A stretch of DNA of 64,000 bases from NCBI GenBank assembly GCA_002478885.1, contig DLKC01000023.1, positions 31,177 through 95,176 of the forward strand. Reading direction: 5' to 3'. The position numbers and the translations under genes are program-made. Shown piece by piece: positions 56,682 through 64,000 of this stretch. Below the pieces are notes generated by a model. That model saw nothing but the letters and a program-made list of their open reading frames with translations, had not been told where the DNA came from and ran no database searches. The DNA comes from Chitinophagaceae bacterium UBA7600. Its GTDB lineage: Bacteria > Bacteroidota > Bacteroidia > Chitinophagales > Chitinophagaceae. Position 1 is the stretch's first letter, and every line of letters starts with the position of its first letter.

Positions 56682-57833
56682 ATGAGAAAATATTTTACCA
56701 CGAAAACGCTGGCAACGCTGCTGTGCTTTTGCGCAACATTTACCAGTTACGGCCAACAGCAACAAGCGGAAGCGCGTATCGATAGCGTAATGAAACAGTA
56801 TGCGATGCCCGGACTTTCTGTTGCGGTGGTTAAAAAAGGGGAAATGATTTATACGCATGCCTTCGGCGTAAAGAATATAGAAAACAACACAGCGTTGCAG
56901 CGTGAGGATATCTTTCGCATCGCTTCTATCTCTAAATCTTTTTCCGCCACATCGGTCATGCAACTGCTGCAGGCAAAAAAATTATCACTTGATGATGATG
57001 TAAGTAAACTCGTAGGCTTTGAAGTACGCAATCCCAAATTCCCCGGAACCGTGATCACGTTGAAAATGTTGATGTCGCACACCTCCAGCCTGAACGATAA
57101 ACAGGGTTATTTTACACTGGATGTGATTAATCCCGCCAAAACAGGCGACGCGGCTAAATGCTACAACAATTATGAGCCGGGAACGGGCTATGAATACTGC
57201 AACCTCAACTATAACATGGTGGGGACAATTATAGAGCGGGTATCGGGACAGCGTTTTGACAAATATGTAAAGACACATATCCTCGATCCGCTGGCACTGT
57301 ATGGCGGCTACGAAGTAGGCGCGCTTGACGCATCAAAATTCGTTACGCTGTATGAATATGATTCCGCTACACAAAAACTAAACGCTGCTCCCAACGCCTA
57401 TAACCCACGTACAGATGAAATCAGCCATTATGAAATGGGGTACAGTACCCCCATATTTTCCCCGACAGGCGGCATGAAGATATCTGCTCCTGATCTTGCA
57501 AAATACATGACCATGCACATGTGCTATGGCAAGTACAACGGCACAAGAATTATATCGAAGCGAAGCGCAAAAACAATGCAAACAAAGGTTTCCGACGGCG
57601 AGGGTGGCTATGGCCTTGCCATCATGACGACAGATAAAATAATACCCGGGAAAATAATGAAAGGGCACACCGGCTCTGCATACGGCTTATACAGCATGAT
57701 GTTCTTTCAACCCAAAGAGAAGTTTGGTATTGTGGTAATAACCAATGGCTGTAACGTTACACACTACGACGATTTTAACCCTGCACTGAAAGCCGCTGTG
57801 AACGTGCTGTATGAAGAAATGATCAAACAATAA
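56682..57833 (+). CDS. Serine hydrolase, beta-lactamase/penicillin-binding fold
   Basis: 383 residues with a signal peptide (ending SYGQ). All three catalytic motifs of the class C/esterase group are present: S82-I-S-K85, Y172-C-N174 and HTG at about 329-331. Such exported enzymes are D-alanyl-D-alanine carboxypeptidases, esterases or peptidases. The Cys inside the YxN motif is mildly unusual. Monocistronic, in a TAnnTTTC-like promoter setting. Confidence 0.93.
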   Translation: MRKYFTTKTLATLLCFCATFTSYGQQQQAEARIDSVMKQYAMPGLSVAVVKKGEMIYTHAFGVKNIENNTALQREDIFRIASISKSFSATSVMQLLQAKKLSLDDDVSKLVGFEVRNPKFPGTVITLKMLMSHTSSLNDKQGYFTLDVINPAKTGDAAKCYNNYEPGTGYEYCNLNYNMVGTIIERVSGQRFDKYVKTHILDPLALYGGYEVGALDASKFVTLYEYDSATQKLNAAPNAYNPRTDEISHYEMGYSTPIFSPTGGMKISAPDLAKYMTMHMCYGKYNGTRIISKRSAKTMQTKVSDGEGGYGLAIMTTDKIIPGKIMKGHTGSAYGLYSMMFFQPKEKFGIVVITNGCNVTHYDDFNPALKAAVNVLYEEMIKQ

Positions 57834-57916
57834 GTGCGCTGCTATAGTGAATGCTGCCATGGAATGCTGACAATGCGCAGGTAGCTTTTTTTCTTTTGCC
57901 GCCCTGCGTTTCGGAA

Positions 57917-57944
57917 GTACAGGTGTGCGACGCAACGGCAGCCC
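57917..57944 (+). repeat. Dyad repeat copy 20
   Basis: GTACAGGTGT, core GCGACGC at 57927-57933, then AACGGCAGCCC. Convergent gap between the serine hydrolase and GH43 genes. Confidence 0.85.
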
Positions 57945-57976
57945 AATAGTATTGTTACGGCCGGCTACCAAATGTA

Positions 57977-58960
57977 CTATTGATCGATCCATCGTATCGT
58001 GACGGTATCGCCATCGACCTGCAGCGGTAACCACAAATAAGCTGAACCAGGAAGATCGGTTTTGTTCCAAATGTCGGCCATAAATAAAAAGCGCGACCCC
58101 TTTTCATCCATCGGCAGTACGTAAGTGCTTTGAGCATTAAAAGTAGTTTCGGCGTTTGGGCCGGTGCATGGGTTTCCCTGTTCTTTCCACGGGCCAAGCG
58201 GGCTATCTGCCACCGCATAAGTAGCGGCGTTTGGCGACCAGCCGGTACAGGCAGATGTGATGAGGAAATACCGGCCACGGCTTTTAAACATAGCCGGGGC
58301 TTCACGGTTACGGTTGACCAATACGCGGCTGTACGTGGCTGACGGAGAAAGATAATCATCAGTCAACAAACATATCTGCATGGTATTGTTGCCTTCTGAA
58401 GCATGGATGAGATAAGCTTTACCATCATCATCTTTAAACAGCGTCATATCTCTTGAATCCTGGCCGTTTGGTTTAACACTCCCGAGATAGGTATATGGCC
58501 CGGCAGGTTGATCGCTTACGGCAACACCGGCATGGGCGTAGGAATAATCGTTCTTATCGATATGCAGCCACATGACAAACTTTTTGGTAAGGCTGTTGTA
58601 AACAACCTTTGGCCGCTCCATAACGCGGCCGGTATCGATATCGCTTGTTGCATCACCGGTAATGGCGGGCAGGGCAACGCCTTCATATTTCCAGTGCGAA
58701 AGATCTGTAGAGGAATAGCAGGAAATGCCTCCGGCCGGCACGCGGTAGTCTTCCCAGCTCTGGTTGGGAACAAACCAGGTTGCTCCCTTCTTGATTTCGC
58801 CGAACAGGTAATACACGCCGTTATAGTAAAGTACGCCTGCACCATGCGCATTGATTACATGGCCATCCACATCGATAAGATTGTTGCCGTGGGTAGCAGG
58901 TTGTGCACGCAGACAACAAACAGCCAGGAGCATTATGATAACCGGCAATACATATCTCAT
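57977..58960 (-). CDS. Glycoside hydrolase family 43-type protein
   Basis: A 327-residue exported five-bladed beta-propeller enzyme; the signal peptide ends near LRAQPA. The first blade reads IDVDGHVINAHGAGVLYYNGVYYLFGE, with the family's His/Asp features; ERPKVVYNSLTKKFVMW and SRDMTLFKDDDGKAYLIHASEGNN (acid-type Asp/Glu region) follow. It resembles the galactan or arabinan-type GH43 subfamilies with VDGHVINAHGAG. No CAZyme, SusC or SusD gene is adjacent. Confidence 0.9.
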   Translation of the reverse strand: MRYVLPVIIMLLAVCCLRAQPATHGNNLIDVDGHVINAHGAGVLYYNGVYYLFGEIKKGATWFVPNQSWEDYRVPAGGISCYSSTDLSHWKYEGVALPAITGDATSDIDTGRVMERPKVVYNSLTKKFVMWLHIDKNDYSYAHAGVAVSDQPAGPYTYLGSVKPNGQDSRDMTLFKDDDGKAYLIHASEGNNTMQICLLTDDYLSPSATYSRVLVNRNREAPAMFKSRGRYFLITSACTGWSPNAATYAVADSPLGPWKEQGNPCTGPNAETTFNAQSTYVLPMDEKGSRFLFMADIWNKTDLPGSAYLWLPLQVDGDTVTIRWIDQ

Positions 58961-59097
58961 ATCAGGGACAAATTTATTGGATAGGCATGATCAATCCGGC
59001 AGGCATTAACCGGGCAAAGCAAAATATTTGCATATCGCCTTGTAAGCTTTGGTTATAACGATTGGCATACTGTATATTTATTCTCTTAATTTTTTGA

Positions 59098-59802
59098 ATG
59101 AATATACTCACTTTAGATATAGGCGGATCAAACATCAAAGCCATGATCCTGGATAAGGCCGGCGTGCCACTCTCAGATTATAAAAAACTGGAAACACCTG
59201 CTGTTGCCACGCCAGCCAACGTACTAAACACGATAAAGACCCTGGTAAAAGATTTTAAAGATTACGAATGTGTATCGGCTGGTTTCCCTGGTTATGTGAA
59301 AAAGGGAGTGATAAAAACAGCGCCTAACCTCGGCACCGGACAATGGAAAGACTTTGACCTGCAAACGGCATTAGCTGCACTGCTTAAACATCCGGCCAAG
59401 GTAGTAAACGATGCAGACATGCAGGGCATCGGGGTTGTAAGTGGCAAAGGACTGGAAATGGTTATTACTCTGGGCACCGGCTTCGGCACCGCTTTGCTGG
59501 ACGATGGAGTGTTGTTGCCGCACCTTGAAATCGGGCAACAGCCCGCAAAAACAAACCGGACTTACGATGAGTATGTGGGGCAAAAAGCCTTTGAAAGAAA
59601 AGGAAAGGAGCATTGGAATGAGCGGATGAAAAAAGTGATCAATGTTTTGAAAACAGTTTTCAACTACGACCGCCTATACATAAGCGGGGGTAACGCCAAA
59701 AATATCAGTTTCAGGCTCGATGATAATATAATCATCGTCAACAACCGCGACGGCATAAAGGGCGGCGCTATGTTGTGGAAACAGGAGAACGAAAAAGGGT
59801 AA
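59098..59802 (+). CDS. ROK family sugar kinase-like protein
   Basis: A 234-residue kinase of the ROK/polyphosphate-glucokinase type. LTLDIGGSNIKAMI is the phosphate-1 motif, VSAGFPGYVKKG and VVNDADMQGIGV (catalytic Asp) follow, and ITLGTGFGTALL is phosphate-2. The zinc-cysteine ROK motif is missing, as in polyphosphate-type glucokinases. It is short for the family. It probably phosphorylates glucose. Confidence 0.88.
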   Translation: MNILTLDIGGSNIKAMILDKAGVPLSDYKKLETPAVATPANVLNTIKTLVKDFKDYECVSAGFPGYVKKGVIKTAPNLGTGQWKDFDLQTALAALLKHPAKVVNDADMQGIGVVSGKGLEMVITLGTGFGTALLDDGVLLPHLEIGQQPAKTNRTYDEYVGQKAFERKGKEHWNERMKKVINVLKTVFNYDRLYISGGNAKNISFRLDDNIIIVNNRDGIKGGAMLWKQENEKG

Positions 59803-59934
59803 GGCGGTAAACGACAATTGAAATGGTCGTTATAGCATTGCCTGCCGTTTCCAGCCTGTAAAAGCCGTAACTGCAATTAACAACTGCTGCCACTCACCGG
59901 TACACGCTTCCCGCTATTGGTTTTAAAATAAAAA

Positions 59935-59961
59935 AAGAGGCCGCACATCATGCGGCCTCTT
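59935..59961 (-). terminator. Terminator of the T9SS metalloprotease gene
   Basis: A perfect 11-bp stem AAGAGGCCGCA/TGCGGCCTCTT with loop CATCA; the A-run on the left supplies the T-tract on the minus strand. Confidence 0.88.
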
Positions 59962-59980
59962 CTGTAAATACGATAGATCA

Positions 59981-62938
59981 TTATTGTTCGATCACCAGTT
60001 TCGCCATTTGAACAAGCGAGCCTGTTTGAATCTTGACAAAATAAACACCGTTTGCGAGATGGTTGATATCCACCTTGGCGGTATTGGCTCCTTCATTCAC
60101 AGGAATTGTCTTCCTGATCACTTCAGAACCCGTTTGATTGATGACAAGAACTTTTGCATTTCCGGCGACCTCAGCATTAAAGGCGAGGTTCGCAAAATTG
60201 CGTGCAGGGTTGGGGTAAACCGAGAATTTATTACCAATGCCGGTTGTTATTTCTTCTGCAATGGCAATCTTGGATGCTGTGCCGGTTTGCACCCTTAGCG
60301 TGTAACAAACAGATGCATTGAAAGTAGAAGTATTTCTTGGAAATACCCTTGCATAATAAGTGCCGGCGGCTATTGTTCCGCTAATGGTTTCGTTGTTTGT
60401 ACCTGCATTGGAGGAAGTCTGCAACACCGTTCCTGCACTGTTAAGCAAAGAAAGCTGGTAATTGGCAGGAAGCGTACTCAGGGTGATAGTAAGGGTGCCG
60501 CCGTTGGTGATCACAAACTTATAATAGTCGTTATCAGAACCAACATTGATCAGGCCTTTCACATCAGTATTCAACGGTATGGTTGCAGCGCCCGCCGTAG
60601 TGCCGTTGGTGCTAACATCATAAATGCCCGGGCAAACAACAGTTGCTGCACTTGTGGTAAACTGTGCCTGCACATAATTACCTGCTCCTGCGGCACAATT
60701 GATCCTTACTCTCCAGTCGTAAGTAGTACCGGCTGTAAGACCTGACAGGTTAACAGCAGTTGCTGTTGTAGCGGTAGCTGCATTGATCCAGGTAGAGGAA
60801 GCTGTTGTTTTATAATCTACATCGTAGCTAAGTGCGCTCGCATCAGCCGTCCAGCCAAGTGTGGCGGTTGTTTGCGTGATTGCCGATGAAGCGAGCCCTG
60901 CAGCATCTGCGCACAAAGGCGGCGCGCCGATGGTAAAGTTAGTATTGGAGATATCAAAGAAGATATTGCCAACAGCTTCTACTTTAATACGGTTGGTAGT
61001 GCCCTGTGTGGCAGGAACGTTTACCACTTCTGAGCCATCATTCGCAGTCGCTGATGCCAGCACTACAGGGAACGTATTGCCACCATCTGTGGACAAAAGG
61101 ATGTTAACAGCGGCGCAATTTACGGTACCCGCATTGGTGCCGTTAACACTCCAGGTAACAGTGGCAGTGCTGCCTGCATTCCAGGTAATATTGCTGTTTG
61201 GTGCAGTAACCTGGAACGGACCTGCCGTATTGGTCACTGTAACAACTACATCGCCAAAAGCGGTCTGACCAACAGATACAGGCGCCGTGGCACTGAATAC
61301 ATGGTTGTCTCTTACCGTTAACCGGAAGTTCAATGTTCTGGAAACTGAACTAAGCGCTTCGATGTTTGTCCCTGCATCGCCGCCTGTCAATACCGGTGTA
61401 ACATTCAAACCTGCAAGTATGGTTGACAATTTTGGAAACAATCTTGTTCCTGATGCAGTCGGGCTGAATGACAACCAGTTTGGCCCGGTAGCCTTTGTTG
61501 GAGAAGCAATGCTGTTTGCACCTGAAGTGGTGGAGTTATCGTTTTGCTCCCAGCAATAAGTAAGGGCATCGCCATTGGCGTCACTGGCTGAACCGGTTAA
61601 TGCAAACGGAGTGCTTATTGGAATAGTATAATTGCTGAGCGCGGCAATAACCGGCGCTACGTTATTGGCAGTGATGCTGGTGGTAACCGGGCAGGTTTTG
61701 CCAGCCAGGTTGGATTGGATCTGCGAAATGGACGTTTCGTGGTAGATATCAATAGAATGCGGAGCTACGTCCTGCGCAGTAATGCCGGCATAACCCATGA
61801 TAGTAATACCTGAACCGATTTCCTTATTTTGTCCTGTACCTTCCAGCGACATCGAAAAGGTATGGTTGGCCCCCAGCTGGTGGCCTACTTCGTGCACCAC
61901 GTAATCGATGTCAAAATTGTCTCCCATAGGTATACCATCTGCCGGTGAGGTGATACCGCTTCCTTTGGAACCGTTCACACAAACACAACCGATACAACCT
62001 GCATTACCGCCGCCGCCGGTTGCACCGAACATGTGGCCGATATCATAATTGGCTTCACCTATTACTGAAGTCAGTGTTGATTGCAGTTGGGCATTCCATT
62101 GACTTAAAGTAGTGGAATAGGGATCTGTTGCCGGGTTATAATAGATAACCGCTGTTGTATTGGCAATAAGGTTCAGGTGTAACGCCAGGTCTTTTTCATA
62201 ACAGCCGTTACAACGGGTAAGCGTAGCATTAAACGCGGCGAGCACTTTGGCAACATCGGCTGCACTTGTAGCACCGAAGAAGTTGGCATATTCGCCATTG
62301 CAGGATTGTGCAAGACGCATGGTCTTAAGCGTACCTGCAGAACCGCCGGTGGCTAATGGAGTGTTGGCAACCTGTGCGCTGATATCAGTAGCCATTTTTT
62401 GTTCTTCTGTTGAACAGGTCCAGGGGAGCTTTCCTTTTTCCCTGTGCGAACTGTAAACGGAATAAACAGCATGATCTTTTGAATAAGGCTCAATGAATTC
62501 ATTGTCTTTTTCGGTTCTGAAGACCATCGACTGTATGCCTTCAGGTGAAATACTCAACTTTAAAGTAGCATACTTGTCTGTAATACCCTTTCCTGAATAC
62601 GCCCTGATCTCAGGAAACTGTGCCTGCAGTGCGGGTTCAAAATTGGATGATTCAACCACTTCGAATTGTTCAAGTTTACCATCAGCATTGGGTAGGGAAA
62701 TTACCGCAGAACTTTTGGTGGCAGTTTTACCAACAATCGCGAAAAGGTCCTGCCTTAACCGGTCGGCATTTAAATTAAATAGTTTGAATTCTTTCGGATA
62801 GCTAAGCCTTGCAACGGCTTTGTCTGGCAGAATACTGCTGCGGTTTTCACTGTTTGCTGACCAGAATTTGTCGGTCTGGGAAAACAATAGCGTACTCGTA
62901 AGAACGCATGTCGCTGTGAGTAATAGAATTTTTCTCAT
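59981..62938 (-). CDS. Secreted reprolysin-like metalloprotease with T9SS sorting domain
   Basis: 985 residues. The signal peptide ends LLFSQ. A propeptide-like region leads to a metzincin catalytic domain with HEVGHQLGANH (about 347-357), the zinc motif HExxHxxGxxH. Then comes a cadherin/Ig-like region with NVAPVIAALSNYTIP..., a FN3 domain (ADAAGLASSAITQTTATLGW), a PPC-like domain (DNDYYKFVITNGGTLTITL) and a Por secretion C-terminal domain (about 905-985: FSVYPNPARNFANLAF...NGVYFVKIQTG). It is exported by the type IX system and probably cell-surface or free. Standing alone with its own terminator. Confidence 0.95.
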   Translation of the reverse strand: MRKILLLTATCVLTSTLLFSQTDKFWSANSENRSSILPDKAVARLSYPKEFKLFNLNADRLRQDLFAIVGKTATKSSAVISLPNADGKLEQFEVVESSNFEPALQAQFPEIRAYSGKGITDKYATLKLSISPEGIQSMVFRTEKDNEFIEPYSKDHAVYSVYSSHREKGKLPWTCSTEEQKMATDISAQVANTPLATGGSAGTLKTMRLAQSCNGEYANFFGATSAADVAKVLAAFNATLTRCNGCYEKDLALHLNLIANTTAVIYYNPATDPYSTTLSQWNAQLQSTLTSVIGEANYDIGHMFGATGGGGNAGCIGCVCVNGSKGSGITSPADGIPMGDNFDIDYVVHEVGHQLGANHTFSMSLEGTGQNKEIGSGITIMGYAGITAQDVAPHSIDIYHETSISQIQSNLAGKTCPVTTSITANNVAPVIAALSNYTIPISTPFALTGSASDANGDALTYCWEQNDNSTTSGANSIASPTKATGPNWLSFSPTASGTRLFPKLSTILAGLNVTPVLTGGDAGTNIEALSSVSRTLNFRLTVRDNHVFSATAPVSVGQTAFGDVVVTVTNTAGPFQVTAPNSNITWNAGSTATVTWSVNGTNAGTVNCAAVNILLSTDGGNTFPVVLASATANDGSEVVNVPATQGTTNRIKVEAVGNIFFDISNTNFTIGAPPLCADAAGLASSAITQTTATLGWTADASALSYDVDYKTTASSTWINAATATTATAVNLSGLTAGTTYDWRVRINCAAGAGNYVQAQFTTSAATVVCPGIYDVSTNGTTAGAATIPLNTDVKGLINVGSDNDYYKFVITNGGTLTITLSTLPANYQLSLLNSAGTVLQTSSNAGTNNETISGTIAAGTYYARVFPRNTSTFNASVCYTLRVQTGTASKIAIAEEITTGIGNKFSVYPNPARNFANLAFNAEVAGNAKVLVINQTGSEVIRKTIPVNEGANTAKVDINHLANGVYFVKIQTGSLVQMAKLVIEQ

Positions 62939-63482
62939 GTTTAAAATTTAGATTTGATAGCAGGATAGGCATAAGCCTTTAAAAGGTTATTGGAACATTC
63001 GGACGAATCCGGTTAATGATCGTTGTTAAAACAGGTTAGTTCAGGTCAGAATAACTTTTGGAGGGGGGGGTTAGTGTTCGGGGCCCTGAATTCCTTGTGT
63101 TTGCAAAAGCCACTGCTTCAATAAATAAAAAAGTAAAGTTCATTTTTCATCGCTACTATGGTTTGGTTATCTGCACGTTTTTGGATAAAGGATTTTATGG
63201 ATTTTAATCAAAAGCACAACAATGTAGATGTTATTTTTTTACCCGCACCAATAAAGAGTTTAAGTAACAGGGATTTAATGAAGTTTTAAGAAGGGAATAC
63301 AGCCCGTTATTGACCTCTATATATTTATTAATTATAGCCGTGAATAGCGCTTTTCACGCGCATCACTTTTTTGAAACACCGCTGCATTGCCCGGCTGCCC
63401 GCTTTTGAAAACATGAAGCCACTCGTAAAATTACAATGCCTGTTGTTGCGAAAGAACCTTAAATTACCATAAAACACAGCCT
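62939..63482. other. Long gene-free stretch before the TIR-like gene
   Basis: 544 bp, AT-rich, with a run of eight G (63063-63070). I see no dyad repeat, promoter consensus or gene. Confidence 0.5.
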
Positions 63483-63962
63483 ATGGGTTCCGCTGCATTC
63501 AACGTCATTATTATGCATGGTCATTCAGACGAATGGAAAAAGATTGACAAAATGCTGGGCGACCTTGGCTTTACTGCCCGGGTGCTGATACGGGAATACA
63601 CCGCCAATACAATCTTTGAACACCTGCGTGACATTGTGTGGGATGAAATTCACGCCGCCATAATATTGCTGTCCTGCGATGACCTTACAACAGGGCAAAA
63701 ATACCGGGCACGGCAAAATGTGGTGTTTGAACTTGGGTACTGCTTCGGTGCATTTGATAGCCTCGACGACCGTGGTATATATACCGCGAACGACGCCCTC
63801 GTGATTGTTGCCGAGAATGGGGTGGAACTCTTTTCCGACATTGACGGGCTCAAACGGATTGATTATGAAAAAGGCAGGCTTGGTCGCAGAAAAAAAGAAA
63901 TACAGGAGGCCATTACCCACTCCTATAAAAAAGCCAGCCAATATTACCGGGAATTAAGATGA
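63483..63962 (+). CDS. Stand-alone TIR-like nucleotide-binding protein (CAP12/Pycsar-effector type)
   Basis: 159 residues with no signal or membrane segment. FNVIIMHGHSDEWKKID (6-22), the LLSCDD loop (62-67) and KYRARQNVVFELGYCFGAF (73-91) match the PF10137 TIR-like family, ending with SDIDGLKRIDY. In characterised members the conserved Glu (E83 here) hydrolyses NAD+. The family serves as effector domain in CBASS and Pycsar anti-phage systems, where cyclic nucleotides trigger it, but here no sensor domain is fused and no cyclase is seen. The next gene lies beyond the window. Cellular role unproven. Confidence 0.85.
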   Translation: MGSAAFNVIIMHGHSDEWKKIDKMLGDLGFTARVLIREYTANTIFEHLRDIVWDEIHAAIILLSCDDLTTGQKYRARQNVVFELGYCFGAFDSLDDRGIYTANDALVIVAENGVELFSDIDGLKRIDYEKGRLGRRKKEIQEAITHSYKKASQYYRELR

Positions 63963-63978
63963 AACGCGGAAGATGCAC

Positions 63979-64000
63979 TGCAGCAAAAGTGAGTGACACA
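63979..64000 (+). repeat. Dyad repeat copy 21, cut by the window edge
   Basis: Head GCAGCAAAAGTGA, core GTGACAC at 63993-63999. It follows the TIR-like stop by 17 bp. Confidence 0.75.

Noticed and set aside
63063..63070. Run of eight G as a phase-variation tract
   Set aside because: It is not in a coding region or a recognisable promoter, so there is nothing for it to switch.
62939..64000. Complete CBASS or Pycsar operon at the right end
   Set aside because: Only the effector-like gene is visible; no cyclase gene lies upstream on the same strand, and the downstream side is outside the window.

Overview
This 64-kb window reads as chromosomal DNA of a Bacteroidota bacterium, most likely family Chitinophagaceae. 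The evidence is a Por-type (T9SS) C-terminal sorting domain on a secreted metalloprotease, an outer-membrane beta-barrel receptor of the PF14905 type, MoxR/DUF58/BatA genes, Bacteroidota-type -7 promoter boxes (TAnnTTTG) with very short leaders, and a near absence of Shine-Dalgarno sequences. I ran no search; all assignments come from reading motifs.

Layout. 0-2.6 kb: a cut-off HExxH gene and an M28 carboxypeptidase. 2.8-7.0 kb: MoxR ATPase, DUF58 protein, BatD-like membrane protein and BatA. 7.1-9.9 kb: a NarL-type two-component system with a membrane protein and a lipoprotein. 10.2-15 kb: rsgA, gamma-carbonic anhydrase, class III aminotransferase, a barrel protein and a LOG phosphoribohydrolase. 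15.2-21.1 kb: rpoC, with no rpoB beside it, then a gene for only the second half of CarB. 21.4-25.1 kb: an SDR epimerase, an ABC exporter and a nitroreductase. 25.2-28.3 kb: a compact leftward operon of M24 peptidase, pssA, purS and rsmI. 28.4-36.9 kb: thioesterase, M16 protease, GH95 fucosidase, and a fused 2-oxoacid ferredoxin oxidoreductase alpha subunit without its beta partner. 37.2-43.6 kb: polysaccharide deacetylase, BI-1 family protein, inositol monophosphatase, thiL, S41 protease and a barrel protein. 44-58 kb: a more accessory-looking run (TonB-receptor-like barrel, small conserved proteins, DEAD helicase, class V aminotransferase, a seven-hundred-residue membrane protein with a TIR-like tail, a VOC protein and a serine hydrolase). 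58-64 kb: GH43, a ROK kinase, the T9SS metalloprotease and a stand-alone TIR-like protein of the CAP12/Pycsar-effector family.

The strongest signal not explained by genes is a dispersed intergenic repeat. At least 21 copies of a ~25-30-bp element (best form GTACAAGTGTGCGACGCAAC) occur outside coding regions, in every kind of gap: convergent, divergent and co-directional. Its centre is a 7-bp dyad that exists in three forms, GCGACGC, GTGACAC and GCAATGC. These forms differ by paired, symmetry-preserving changes, which points to selection on dyad symmetry, for example a protein-binding site. Some copies carry a further tail (GATGCCAT...CTGCAGCC), and four lie 90-140 bp downstream of a second shared motif, GGGAGGAACAAT. 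The element is almost absent between 44 and 57.9 kb, where a different repeat (TGTCATGYCGGG..ACGAGG) appears instead. Two proteins with TIR-like domains (53.0-55.1 kb and 63.5 kb) are the best candidates for defence or signalling functions.
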